Of a DNA stretch of 64,000 nt, positions 13,168 to 25,620 are shown piece after piece. Source of the DNA: Cephalotus follicularis (lineage: Eukaryota > Streptophyta > Magnoliopsida > Oxalidales > Cephalotaceae); the NCBI GenBank assembly GCA_001972305.1, contig BDDD01000027.1:1-64000 (forward strand), written 5' to 3'. The notes under the pieces were generated by a model. It ran no database searches, was not told the DNA's origin, and saw nothing but the letters and a program-made list of their open reading frames with translations. A program made the position numbers and the translations under genes. Positions within the stretch are counted from its first letter, which is position 1. Every line of letters begins with the position of its first letter.

Positions 13168-13919
13168 AAGATATCAAGATTTTGAGTCAAACGAGACAAG
13201 ATAACATTTTTATTTTAGATAACCAAATATAAGAGAAGATTAATAGATAATAATTATTTTTTTATTTTAATTCAGGTGATTACTTCTCTTTTATGTCATA
13301 GCTATTCTTACTCTTTTCGGGCTTTTACTTTTGTTATTTATTTTAAAGACCCCTTACTTTTATTTCATTATGATTTTTAACCCCAATCTTGCCTTCTATT
13401 ACATTTAGGCAATTTATTTCTAGAAGCGACAATTTGGACACGTACTCAATATACATGTAAAATATAAGTAGTATGTCCTTGAACTAGTATCTGTTAAACA
13501 ATGGTGCTTTTGGACCAATCTATAATATCCGCGGGTAATACGACGTGTACCTGTGCAATCCTTGTTTTTTCATATTAAAGAGGGGAAAAATCTATCAATA
13601 TTTGGTGCGTCACGCGTTTTTTGTAGCCACTGTCACGTGTGTAAAGAATTCAAAATATGTGTAGATAACAGTCAGAGGAAACGCCTCAGCGCCAAATAAA
13701 GAAACAGACGAGATCCAGATGACCTCCTCCCCATAATGGAATAAGACAGTAAAATCAACTTATATTTCAGGGATTCGCCTCCTCATGATCAGCAAGCAGG
13801 GCGCCAAATCCGGTGGAGAATCAGAGAAATCTCAAGATCCTCGGCATTTACTTAGAGGAACACAAACTACTTCCGAAAATTGAGTAAATGCGGTTTCAAA
13901 CAATCTCTATAAATACCAG

Positions 13920-16883
13920 TGTAACGTCCCAAACCCCAAGGATTAACCCCCAATATTTGACGCGTTATGAACCGTATCATTCAATTACTATTATTCAGCG
14001 AAAATTAAAACTTTCAACAATATAATAATGCATGCGGAATAAATCCAATTAAATATCATTTGCGTGGATAAACACAATATTATACAATACTGTTCATAAA
14101 AGCTCTGCCACAAGCCGGTAGGTCAAAATACAATATAATTATACTCTTGTGTCATCGAACTGTAATAGGAGCGAGGAGACTCACCCGGGCTTCAATCTTC
14201 AGCTTTCTTGCGAAGTTCCACCTGTACTTGACCCATTACATTAAAATGCAATGGGTCAGCGACCACTGATCGTGTAGGAACTACAACCCACTCATGTATG
14301 GAGATGCAGATGTAGCAGACAGTATGCAATGCAATGAGATGCAATAACAACAATACAGTATAACACTTAATTCATTCGATACTAGCAGTCAATAATAGTA
14401 CGATCTATTTTGTATCATTCCTTAACAGTCATTAACCGTCATAATAAATCCTTACTCGGCATCCCCAACTAAAGGAGGAGCAATAACGCACTCTAGATGT
14501 TAATGCAGAGGAGCCGGGACAGGAATAATCATTATACAGTATCAGTAACAGTGACAGTCAGTAACAGTAACAGTCGGTGCACTATCAACCTTGGTGACCC
14601 TCCTGGATCATCTCGGTCGGTGACCCTCTTGGATCATCTCGGTCGGTGACCCAATTTGGATCATCTCATTCGGTGACCCATTGGATCATCTCTAAGGATA
14701 GGCTTTCTGGATCATCTCCGTTGGTGACCCTATTCAGGATCATCTCAGCGGGTAACCCAGTACAGTCCAGTGACACTTACATTAATATTAACAGTACACT
14801 ACAATCAAATAACACTGTATTAACATTTCACTATAGAGTCTGCCTTTATATATATTACACTACCTTACACTGCACCTATCATTTATATTACACTACATTT
14901 ATCTTCCAGTACTATCATCCATTCATTACTGTACTTATCATTATTTTATTAAACAAAACTCCTTTCACTTTCACTGTAGCCATCATCACTCACATTACAC
15001 TATATTTATACTTCTTTTATTAGCATAAAACAGTGTCCTCGGGTGCATGCCATGCTTGGACGCAACCTGGGCAAGCTTGGATGCCATGGCAGGGGGAGAG
15101 CTCAATCATCATGGCGCCACATGCATAGATACATGCTCTTAGGGAGTTCGGCACTGCTCACACACGATGGGGAGAGCTTTGGTAGAGGACGACGCACACA
15201 TGGGGTGCGTAGCGTTGCTTCCTCGACTGTGGGCAGAGGACGGAGAGCTCAGCATGCATGGCAGAGGATGACACATGCACCGCAGAGGAGAGCTCGCAAG
15301 CGTTGCCCGACAGAGGAGAGCGTTTTGGCGTTGTTATAGCATGGATGCATGCAGAGAAGGACTCGCATGCTTGTACTCTCAGCGCATGGCATAGGTGAGC
15401 ATTTATGTGTGTGGCAGAGGACAAGTTCGCATGTACGGCGTTAATAGCAGAGGAGAAACTTGGCACGTCGGCATGCAATGGACACATGCTCATGACGCCT
15501 ACATCGGCACGCAATGGATAGTGGAGAGTTGGGCACTCACATTGACATGCTCGGCGTATAAGCAGAGGAGAGCTCAGTTTGGTACATGCCTGGGCGTCAT
15601 CAGAGGAGAGGTCAGACGCATGGTTCCTCATTTCGCATGGCATTGATGCATCCTCGGGCATTGCCATCGATGCATGCATGGAGGTTGGACGCATAGCAGA
15701 GGAAGCCGCAGTTGGATCCTCGGACGCTTAACAGAGGAACGGGCTTACATGTACAGTGCCAAAGGCGGAGGAGAGCACTTCGGCATGTTACAAGCCTGGG
15801 GTGCTTGCAAAGGAGGATTCGCATGCGTCATACGCTCAGTGCTTAGCTCCTCGACACGCTCAACATTGATGCATCCTTGGCCGCGTCCATTGAGGACTCA
15901 AGTGCGCTACTAGGGACGCACAACAAAGGGGAGCTCTCGGCCTCTGTACTTTAAGCCTCGGCTATTGGTTTCTCGACTCCCACGGCAGAGGAGAGGTCGG
16001 CGTCTCGACATCTTAGACGCATGGCCATCACGGCTCATATCTTCCTCGGCACATGGACGCCAGCCATGGATGCTCGACGCTGCAAGGCTTGAAGCGCATG
16101 CAAAGGGACCCTATGCGCATACTCACGGGATGTACACAAGGCAGTGCTCGGGCACTATTTATGCATGCCATGCACTGTCCACATACTCAGGCGCCACACA
16201 TTATATATATATGTATATTCATGACGCACTTGAGTGCTAGGAGACACCTCCTCGGCATAAAGGTATAATATTAACTAAGTCTAACGTTGAGGACCATATT
16301 TACATTTCTCAATTACTCTACCCTTATATATTTGTCTAACATTAGCCAAAAGAATCACACTGTAATCATAACAATGTGTAATAAGAGTAGAGTACTGAGT
16401 AGGAAGTAGATCCTACCTGGATTTGACGAGGTTGCAACACTGTCCTTCGCTCAGCGCACTTCCTTCAATTGCTCCTTATCTCCATGGGCTCTTCTTCCTT
16501 GGCTCACAAGTTCTCCTAACCTCTTTCTTTCCCAATTTTCCAACAGCCCTCACTCCACTCTCACTTCCCCCACCAGATAAAAGGCTCCATAATTCACTCC
16601 ATAATTCTAGCAATTTCCTTCACACTCTGGGTTGCCGAGGACAGTCCACATTTCTTTCTTTTCTCCTTTAATACAATTTGGCCCAATATCCTTCTTTCTT
16701 CATTATAACAATTAGCCCAAGTATTATGCCTTCTCTTATTTATCATAATTTGGCCCAAAGCCAAATATAAATATTTAAGCCCAAAATATTACTTATACAT
16801 TCAACTCAATGTCTAGTCCAATAACAGTATCATATTTTGAGCTCGATTTCCATGCTATATTTTAAAAAAATCGGGATATTACA
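13920..16883. mobile_element. 2.96-kb solo-LTR-like element with 5-bp target duplication
   Basis: The element opens TGTAACGTCCCAAA and closes TCGGGATATTACA, so it has the TG...CA ends and short inverted termini of a plant LTR. It is flanked by the same five bases, accag, at 13915-13919 and 16884-16888. No gag or pol was found inside, so it is best read as a solo LTR of a long-LTR gypsy family, or a non-autonomous relative. Inside are a 'ggatcatctc' minisatellite (14588-14760) and a GC-rich zone (15040-16260) built from shuffled motifs such as gcagaggagagct and catgcatgg. Open frames in that zone are by-products of its base composition. Confidence 0.75.
14588..14760. repeat. Minisatellite, unit 'ggtgaccc..ggatcatctc'
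   Basis: About six imperfect units of 25-35 bp with the core ggtgaccctnttggatcatctc occur in a row inside the LTR-like element. No protein is supported. Confidence 0.8.
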
Positions 16884-17813
16884 ACCAGAATCAAAAATTT
16901 TACACAGGTCTCGAAAACTTTACACAAGTCTGTCATTTTTACATGCTAAAGCACAATTTGATTGTCTTTCTCTACCTTGTCTAACTTAAGTATTAGAGTG
17001 TTCTTGGGAGAAAACCCAGTTTGGTCTATTTGTGCTGGAAAGACGATTAAACACCCTTTCTCGGAGCCTCAGCAGCGTTTCTCTCAACAAATCAAAGTTC
17101 TACACGTAGAATACTGTTGAGTAGATGATTTTTGTATCAACATATATATTATCTAAATTTTAAATTTTTGTTCTTTCATATGTGGCCTAATTTTTAAACT
17201 TAAATAATTACAAACCAATTCTATTTTAAGATTAAAGGTTTAAACTTGAAAATTATTGTTTTGTATTTCGATTAAATTTAGACCACAAAAAAAAAACGTT
17301 ACTCTTTCTTAAATAAACAGATATAGGTACCCACGCATCATATAAGTTTACATATACGAAAATTATATATAGTGAGATCATGTATGTACTAATATGTTGT
17401 ACTCACGTGTATAATAAATTTTACCTGCGAATATTATTGAATACCCGTTTGCCATATCTACTCTACTCGTTTGTCAATCAATATATTTAGAGAGAATTAT
17501 TGTTGACTAGAAAAGAAATCTTCGAATTTAGAATGTCTGCTTGGGATTTATTATGCACGAGTCATCCGTCTATATTTGAATGTGCATTTAAAAACGCGTC
17601 TTAAATTCAAAATAAGGTCAGCTAAAAAAAACGAGAAGAAGAACAGAAACGCAATTGCTAATACAGTCCAAAGATATTGTCAACAAAATGAAAATAAGCA
17701 ATGACCATAATGAAAATCCAGTAATGTGGTAATTACAATTTCCATTCATGCATTTGTAAAATATACAGGGAAAAAGACTCCATTGAGCTGGGGGCTTTTT
17801 TATGCTTTCCAGA
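16884..17813. other. Spacer between the LTR element and the VPS2-type gene
   Basis: After the LTR-like tail ending at 17143 the DNA is AT-rich with no recognisable exon. The part just below 17814 should hold the 3' UTR of the leftward VPS2-type gene. Confidence 0.5.
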
Positions 17814-20800
17814 TCAAATACGACGAAGAGTGGCCAACCTCTTTTCGAGATCCGCAACATCAGTTGTAGATTCAGGCCTGCATTTCATATATGAATTATA
17901 ATCTCGAAATCTAATAGTTAGATTTATAATTATATATTTTTGGGTACCATATAATGTATTGTATCCCAATTCAGTATTAGCGACTCAGCGTTTATCTCAA
18001 CAGAGCCATTCATAGAAGATCATACATTTTTTATCTGCACTACCTATAAAATTATATATAAAGAGAACACCCAGTTTAATGTCTTTTTACACTATTTGCT
18101 GTGTCATGATGCAGAAAAGTATCCAGAGCAAGAAGGATGGTAATAAAACTTTGTGTCATGACGCAATCCATAACCATAAAACTGTGTGGGGCAGTTGTAA
18201 AATTTTTAGCCTATTGGCTGCAGAAATTTTTAGCCTATTGGCTGCAGGAAATGTGTCATGATGCAAAAAAGGATCTAGAGATAGAAGGATAAATTATTGA
18301 CCCAGGGAATACCACAAAGCAATAAAGCCAACACATTGCTTTTGAATAACAGAAAACTAACAGAACTTTCATGACCACAAGTCTTCACATGTTTAGTTTG
18401 ACCAGATGGGCAGAGAAATTCACTAGAAACTACAGAAATCATTACCAAAGAATTTTATTCTGCAATAAGTTTGAAGTAGGGTTTCTTCACTCTTAAGTAA
18501 GGTCAGCGCATACCTTATAACAGTACTATTAGGAGCACTCTTTGATGCAATTCGACCTTTTGGAGCAGAAGATAACTGTTGAGAAGATAAGAACCATAGC
18601 ATCAAAAAAATTATTGACAAAAAAAAGAAAATGTGAGATTGATGGAAGTTAATGTGTAGTCAACAATGATAGGAACTTACCTGAGATGCAATATCCACGC
18701 CAATCTCATCAAGGACCTATGAGAATGAACCATAGAAACAGAGACCATGGGCAAATGTTTAGTTGCCATGTAGGAGAAACTTTCAGAAAGTGAAATAATT
18801 GTATCAATGTTCACCTGATTAGTGAGCTCCTCTGTAGCCTCCTCCGCCTCATCTTTGTCTAGAGTTTCGTCAATGGCCTCTGACATCATCTCAATCTGCA
18901 AACATGAAGAAAAAAAAATGATATTTCTTCTTTTGCTTCTTCTATTTTTTTTTTAACAACAGAATGCTCTGCATTGAAAAAAGTCATACAGTCATGTCCA
19001 TTTGAGCTGACTGCTTCTGAAATTCCTTTATCACTTTAACCTGTTTAGTTGGAGCCATTTGCTGGAAAAGAAAACAAAAATCGTTACGAGTGTAGCAAAC
19101 AATAAACAAATGCCAAACATACATCATGGCAACCTTTTATACAAGCACTAAAAGCTAAATCTTAGACATGAACTTGGTAACAAATGTAGTAGCGCTGAAA
19201 ATCATTTACACCTGAGCAGGTTATTTAACTTGTCCATGCATTTTCAGTTCTTTCAAACATTATGATACCTCAACTCAATTAGCCGGATCAGTCTAATTAA
19301 TACCAGCCGTATAATGCATACCTTGTTCATTGCTACCATTGCCTTACTGGCACCTTTCATTCCAGTAGAAATTGAAGTACTAGCATATAGAGCCTGTCGA
19401 CATTAACAAAGACACCACCATTTAGGAAATGACCCCAAAATAACAAAGTCAATTCAGATTATTTACTAGACTCTGATCAATGGAATACCTGTGTATGAGT
19501 AGTTACACCCCTGATTTGGGCACGACTCCCCTGCAAATTAGTTATTTGTTGGCGTAGCCGAACAAGTTGACGAGCCAAGATCCTAGTTGCAGCCTAAGCA
19601 GTGCTCACAACAATCATATTGAAGAATGATGGACAAACTATGTTGAACATATTTGGAAATGAGAAGATAGAAGTTTTGACAAGACAAATATTCAACTTGA
19701 CCCATCAATATTGAAATATACGCATATAATGGTATAATAAATACACAAAACATTTACCAATGACTGTAGCTAATTCTGAGGAGGAATTCTAATGATCTTT
19801 TGCTTGATATATAGCTAACTCTGACAAGTCACAAAAGTTACGCAACAATCACAGATGCTTACATTCTAATGGTATAATAAATAACAGCTTAATAGTGTGT
19901 CCTGAACATAGATAATTCTCAGCCAGCTTTCCAAACTCTCCGGTGATTAAATCAACTTATATAATTGGTTGGGCCCTAAAATAAGTCAAATTCAAATGTA
20001 AATGCAAGAGTTGAACTTTTTGAGTTTCCCAGACAGCATGAGTAACTTCTATGAAATATTGAATTGTCCCTTGAAGTACTAAGAGAGTTGATTAACTATA
20101 ATGCTCGATTTCACCATCAACTAGTGGATCATATAAGCATCTGCATTCAGTTCAGTGGTTGTTGCTAAGAACAAAAGTACTTTATTCACCTGGAGGTTGC
20201 AAGGTCAAATCCCTAGGTCGGCAACTCTCTTATGGATAAGAAGGGCTGTTGTCGTCAGATGCGGATGGGAAGAGGAAGGGGATAGGTTACTAATATTGTG
20301 GCAATAAAAATTAAAAAAGGAGTGGATCATACAATGTAATTGTATGACATTAATCATAGTTGGTGTCGTAATATAGGAAAAAGGAAACAATATTTTACCT
20401 AGTCCTTCCAAACTTGCATGAGTTTTGTTTCATAATAAGAATAGACTATGATGTACTTTTTAAATGGCAGCATTCACAATTTTATTCTGTCTCATTTTGT
20501 TCCTGTGACTTACCCACACTAGGATAATTATGCCGGTTAGATAACCAGTATGTTTCAGAATAAGAATAGACTATGATGTACTCTTTAAAGTGGCAGCATT
20601 TAGGGCTGCAAACGAGCCGAGTCGAGCCGAGCTTTAGGTTGTTTGGGCTCGGCTCGTTAAGCTAACGAGCCTTAAAATTGTGTTCGTGTTCGTTCGTTAA
20701 GCTTATCGAACGAACGCGAATGAGCCGTTATCGAGTCGAGTCGCGAGCTGTTCATGAACAGTTTGGTTCGTTTGCAGCCCTAATACCATTTCAAAATGAT

Positions 20801-22363
20801 ACCACAACTGTTATTTGAAAAGTTAACATTGGTATCATATTTCACAACTTTTATTGAGTGTAATATCGTGATACATGGAATCTCAAGTGGGGAATCACCT
20901 GCCCTGCCTTTTTCATTTAGCAATTCATAATCGTTACATGATGCACTAAAGTGGAGATAACACTTACTGGTAAGGGTTATTATCGAGTTTATAATCGACC
21001 TTTTAATGAACATAACGAGTCGAGCCTACCACTGTTCAAGCTTGGCTCGTTAAGCTAACGAGCCTTAAAATCGTGTTCGTTCGTTAAGCTTATCGAACGA
21101 ACGCGAACTAGCCGTTATCAAGTTGAGTCCCGAGCTGTTCACGAACGGCTTGGTTCGTCAGCATTCACAATTTTATTATGTCTCATTTTGTTCCTGTAAC
21201 TTCCTTATATTAAGCTAATTAAGCAGCTTATAGATAACCAGTATGATACGTTGATAAAACATCACACCAGCCCTTTATCATACCCCATGTATTCAAGTTT
21301 ACAACATATATATTTTACCAGAAAATTAACTTGCCTCGTTTCCAGTTTTAGCTGTCTTCTTGATCTCTGCTACCAATTTCTTCTCCTGAAATTTGGTACA
21401 TAGCGGAGTAAATTTTGGAAAAAAGCACACACAAAACTGAAAAAGTTATAAAACCATGGGGACATTTTTAATATACCTCCAATTGAAGAGACGCAATTTC
21501 ACGCTCGATACCTGCAAGAAAAAGAAGAAGAAGAAGAAGAAGAAGTTTAATGAACAGCCATTTTTAATATACCACATTGAGTGAAAAAAAAAGAGAGGGA
21601 GAAACAAATAAAAGATAGATAAACCTCTGGTGGCAACAGCCATTTCTCTCTTGCTTGTTCGCAGAGCCTCTATAAAAACACAAAAGAACCCATCAATTTC
21701 TCTGCTTGTACTAAAAAGAATGAGAGAAAACACCGTAATTAACTATTGCAACCGTGTTGAATCCATTGAATTATTCCACAAATAGTAGCAATAACGTTGA
21801 AGATATAATCATGAAACTTGAGATCACAAAAAAAATAAAAAAATACAGAGAAATCCCAAACAATGAGGAGAGACAGACTGTCACGACAACACCCAATGCT
21901 AAGCTTTGGGTGTTACTATACTCTAGTGCTCCAAATCTAAATGACACTTAACTGGTAACAGGCCATCACCAGCAGTGAGCCAGTGACTAAATAATTAACC
22001 TCATAATAAAAGGAAAACAACCATAACAACCAGCAGCAAACAATCTGATAAGAAGAAGATGACACGGGCCATACTCGGCATGTCTTACTCTATACCATGA
22101 TAAGACTTGAAGTGCACCCTATCACTAATTGGGCCACTTATTGTCTATCCTCAAAAGTATGCTTACGAGAGGGATCCCTCAAAATTTTAAAGTAAACAAT
22201 CCTTGGACAGCCAATTAATGTGCGATAGAAAATCATCTCAACACAAACATACAGAAAAAAAAAGAACCCAGCTCCACAACCATGAAATCTCACAATACAT
22301 GCCATCTCACGAAGGAAATCAATATATACCTTTGGGAGAGGTTTTCTTCTTGAAGATATTCAT
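17814..22363 (-). CDS. VPS2.2: ESCRT-III subunit VPS2/CHMP2 (VPS2.2/VPS2.3 type)
   Basis: Eleven exons join in frame to about 218 residues: 22363-22330, 21669-21625, 21511-21477, 21385-21335, 19593-19489, 19393-19322, 19061-18990, 18895-18815, 18716-18681, 18575-18514 and 17877-17814 (TGA). The product starts MNIFKKKTSPKEALRTSKRE and has the basic helix 1 (IEREIASLQLEEKKLVAEIK), the RLRQQITNLQGSRAQIRGV helix, and an acidic DETLDKDEAEEATEELTNQV segment. It ends in a MIT-interacting tail DVADLEKRLATLRRI. Family knowledge: VPS2 caps and remodels ESCRT-III filaments with VPS24 and recruits the VPS4 ATPase at multivesicular bodies. The start and length match Arabidopsis VPS2.2/2.3 better than VPS2.1. 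The fourth intron has a GC donor. Introns hold a hAT MITE and smaller duplications. Confidence 0.93.
20601..20782. mobile_element. 182-bp hAT-type MITE
   Basis: The ends tagggctgcaaacga and its reverse complement tcgtttgcagcccta are a perfect 15-bp inverted pair, a common plant hAT-type terminus. The inside is rich in inverted phrases around ttaagctaacgagcc and cgaacgaacgcgaa. The flanks gcagcatt and ataccatt agree at five of eight positions, so the target duplication is not clean. It lies in the large fourth intron of the VPS2-type gene. Confidence 0.75.
21015..21160. repeat. Second, end-less copy of the same MITE interior
   Basis: ggctcgttaagctaacgagccttaaaat...cgttcgttaagcttatcgaacgaacgcgaa closely repeats the middle of the 20601-20782 element but lacks the tagggctgc ends. 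It is followed by cagcattcacaattttatt, which also occurs at 20467, so host sequence was duplicated with it. Confidence 0.7.
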
Positions 22364-24165
22364 GGTGTTGATGGCTGCAACCAGAGAAGGGAGGATGAGG
22401 AATGTGAAAACCCTAATAATATTTCTAAATGTGTACTTTACTGAAACAAATTTGAGTGAAGTAAATGAAGATGATCTCTTTCTAATTCTGGAACTGGAAA
22501 TGGAGAACAGTGAATGAGATTCCTCGGGGAGTGTGCTAATTGTTTTTTTATTCAAACTCCAACGGTACTCTCTACTAACCATCCTAATCTAGTAGCCGTT
22601 ATGATTCCACTATTCATTATTTTATGTTATGTTATATTTGCGTTATTAGAATATAATTTGTGATTATTTTATTAAAAATAAAAAATTTAAAAAAATATCA
22701 ATAATGAATTGACATCTTAATTATGATATAGTATTATTATTGTGGTTAATAACATTATTCTTATTTTACCCCTCTCAATCTTTAAATTGTTTTTTTGCAG
22801 GTTTGTTAAAAAATTCTAAACTTTAATTTCGTCTTTTTTTAGTTTAGGTTAAGTTTTTGGATTGACACAAACAGATTCATTTTCATGTACCAAACAATCA
22901 TTCAAAGCCTTCAAAATATCAAAATCTCAAGAAAATCAAGCTCTATCAAAATCTCTCTCAACATTTATATCAAAAAGGATTTGAAACTCTCTTGTGCTTA
23001 AATTGTAAACAAATTCTCATTGAATTTGTACCTTAAACTCTTATTATTTTCTTTGTAAAATACTAGATAGGTTGTCTCCATTGTGTATTTCAAACTTGGT
23101 TGGAATTTGATTGTTGAAGCTCGGTTGGAGCTTGGTTCTTGTTTCTCAGTTGGAGATTTAAGGTTGTAAGACAAGGTTACTGCCCACAAATTCAACCCGG
23201 TTTAATGAAACACTCAAGAGGAGGTTTTGAGGAGTGGACGTAGGCACGGAGTTGAGCAACCATTATAAACCTGTTTGCAATCTCTTAATTCGTTCTTTTT
23301 AATTTCCGCATATTTCGTTTGTGTGTTGATTTAATATTGTTTTGGGTAAGTTAAATGGGTAAGTTAAATTAAAAAATACGTATTCATCCCCTTCTAGGCG
23401 TATAACAGATATGTCCATGTGATGATGTGCTTAATGTCAATGGGATGTTTAATGGGAAGGGAATACCTAAAAATGAATATTGGGAAAATGGTGGGAGATG
23501 ATAAAGTTTTTAGAGAGTTTTTATAGGTTCATTTTATGTGTTTTGGGTTCTTTATTTGTCAGATCAAATATTTATTTCAATGGGATTTATAGGGTGTGTT
23601 ATCTTTTAAATATGTGAGTTGAGAGTGAAGATTTTAAATTGGGGTTAATGGCTTTTGAAATGAAGGAAAGTGAAAGAAATTAGGGGAACCCTAAGAAAAT
23701 GAACTTCCCAATTCATGTTGGTTTTGTACTATATCCCAAGCATAAGATGGAGTTAGTGAAGTTTGCTTTGGATAAAAATGTATCAAAATACAAATGAGAT
23801 GAGAAAACCCTAAACCCTAAACCCTTTGATTCTTTGTTTGGTGAATAGGAGAAGATATATGGTTAAAACACTTGAAATGAAAATGACTAATCGAGATTAA
23901 GTGTCATGATGATTCCGAAATGCTTGAAGATGATAATATACATAGTGGGCCAATTTGAGATTCGCAAGGCAGTGTTTGAAAATGAAGATAGCAAAACGGA
24001 GTTGGATAGTTATTTTAATGAAGTTATCCAAAAGGATGTTGAAGAATTTGATGTTTTATGTTTGTGGAGCTCTTTAACTTCCACAATTGTTGAATCTTTT
24101 ATATGCTCCCACAATTGACTCCGGTCTTTACAATGGATCAACGTCGAATAAGCTTTAGAGGAACT
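22364..24165. other. Intergenic region upstream of the VPS2-type gene
   Basis: The first part should carry the promoter and leader of the VPS2-type gene. It then holds a copia LTR remnant (separate entry) and a short telomere-like run, aaccctaaaccctaaaccc, at about 23810-23826. No exon is supported. Confidence 0.5.
22860..23410 (+). mobile_element. Ty1/copia LTR remnant
   Basis: The phrase ggagtggacgtaggcac near 23233, followed by ccattataaacctg and ending tattcatccccttctaggcgt near 23400, is the R-U5 wording common in plant copia LTRs. No primer binding site (tggtatcagagc) follows and no second LTR was seen. It is therefore a solo LTR or fragment. The left boundary is approximate. Confidence 0.55.
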
Positions 24166-24174
24166 TAAAAAGTT

Positions 24175-24361
24175 GGGTTAAATCCATTTTTGCCCCCTGA
24201 ACTATACACGTTGTGTCTCGTTGGTCCCTAAAGTTTTTTTCGTGTCAAAGTCGCCCCCAAACTCCTCCCCGTCAACCACTGTTGCCTTCCGTCAACATTT
24301 CCATCCAAAAAAAACGTTAAGTGACAGCTGGCCGTTTAATACCCATATAACCAGATAATCC
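24175..24361 (+). repeat. Left terminal inverted repeat of the MULE
   Basis: About 187 bp match the right TIR with only three differences that I can see (gtcaaag/gttaaag, ccactg/tcactg, aatccg/aacccg). It probably contains the promoter of the GRF gene. Confidence 0.93.
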
Positions 24362-24994
24362 GACGTTTTTCCCCCCGAATCTAACCCAGTTACCCATTCA
24401 TATATCCATACCCATCACTACAACTTTCTTAACAACTTCTTGAACCCTAAAACCAAACCCCCAAATGTTAAAACAAAAATCGGTATACATTTTGGGAAGA
24501 ATCGGACGAAGCTGTTAAAACCAAAATCGATATGGGTATATTGTAGTTTACCCCGTAGAACTACTTATTTTTCTCCTTTCTTCCACCAAATCCCTCTTTG
24601 GCTCACTGATCAATTGAACTGGGAAGAAAGTGACGAAGCCCGACTCTACATCAGTACAGGTACGTTGAAAAAGTAAATGAAATGTTGATTTATTTTAAAG
24701 CAATCCCCATGTAAATGTTTACTGCAATGGTTTTTTTTTGTTATTTGAAATGCATCAGATGAGCTTGGAATTGTAATTTCCATTACTTTTTCTTCTACTC
24801 TAAGCACATCCTCACAAACTTGAAATGTTGATTCATTTGTTGTGGTATCGATTGAATCGATGTCTGCCTGAATCGATGTGTCTCTATCTTCGGAATGAAA
24901 ATTTTTGGTTCGTTTTCTGTGGCATGGTTAGAAATGATGTCTGCATGTTTATGATATAACTGACTTTGAGTTTTTGAATTCATACTAGTTATAG

Positions 24995-25416
24995 ATGTCT
25001 TCGTCCAGCGTGAACGAGGCAATGAGGGATGAATTACGATATGCTTCAAAATTTTGTAGATGTGGTGTACGGGCTGCTGTCAGAATTGTGGAAAAATCTG
25101 AGAAGAACAAGAATAGGCTTACTAGTGTTGTCAAGACAAGTTTTGCGGTGCTGGGTTCTTGGGATGGTGCTTGCCCACTAATGTTGCTGCTGATACAGGC
25201 ATGAGAGGACCAGTGAGTTGTGCTGCTGGTAACGAGTGTGAGGATGGAATAACAGAAACGATAAGGGATCTAAAGAATGACAACAACTTGGTGTTTGGGA
25301 GGATGCAAATGTTTGATAACTCCCTAGGTTCAGTGAGGATGCTAGTAGTTATGAACATTGTTTGCAATCTGTTTGTCATTTTAATGCTACTGATTCTGTT
25401 GTCAACAAAGAATTAA
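24995..25416 (+). pseudogene. MULE-borne GRF zinc-finger protein with C-terminal membrane segment, frameshifted
   Basis: The ATG at 24995 follows a good acceptor (ttatag), and a donor CAG|GTACGT near 24660 suggests a spliced leader starting by the left TIR. The first frame gives MSSSSVNEAMRDELRYASKF and then CRCG, the first half of a GRF zinc finger. Near 25120-25130 a one-base loss and a TAG break the frame. The continuation in another frame reads CCQDKFCGAGFLGWC, the second half, then an acidic linker and a hydrophobic tail VVMNIVCNLFVILMLLILL ending at 25416. Intact relatives in plants have GRF plus coil plus a membrane anchor; GRF fingers bind nucleic acid. Function in transposition is unknown. 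Calling it part of the element rather than a captured host gene is an inference from its position. Confidence 0.7.
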
Positions 25417-25620
25417 GGGTTGATGCTAGTGCTGCATTGAAGTGTATTTAGTTAGTCTATGTGTTTTTTTTCAGGTTTAGTATGTAATCTGTTGATGGTT
25501 GTAATAAACAAGCTGTTTGGCAATAAATCATGTTCGACAAGTCATGTTCTTGTTGCTCATCAATTTCAGTGTGTGAGATGGAATTTATAAAACCACAACA
25601 GAGTAGTATTATTTAACTAC

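Larger units (their letters stand above)
13680..17143 (+). mobile_element. Older LTR-like sequence split by the 13920-16883 insertion
   Basis: Left of the inserted element a GC-richer segment ends in tctctataaatacc, a TATA box. Right of it the sequence resumes agaatcaaaaattttacaca and ends in a typical LTR-like gtatcaaca at 17143. Joined, they read as one promoter-plus-leader of an LTR, cut just after the TATA box. The left boundary is not defined and no paired LTR or coding region was seen. Confidence 0.35.

Noticed and set aside
15043-16268. Several long open frames on both strands near 15-16.3 kb
   Set aside because: They lie in the GC-rich shuffled-motif part of the solo LTR. Stops are scarce because of composition and no protein family is recognisable.
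20135-20300. SINE-like stretch with ttcagtggttg and ggtcaaatccc
   Set aside because: The box B-like motif departs from consensus, there is no clear A-rich end and no target duplication was found.
23810-23828. Telomere-like aaccctaaaccctaaaccc run
   Set aside because: Two to three units only, like others at about 29200 and 60295. This is common in plant genomes and not evidence of a chromosome end.
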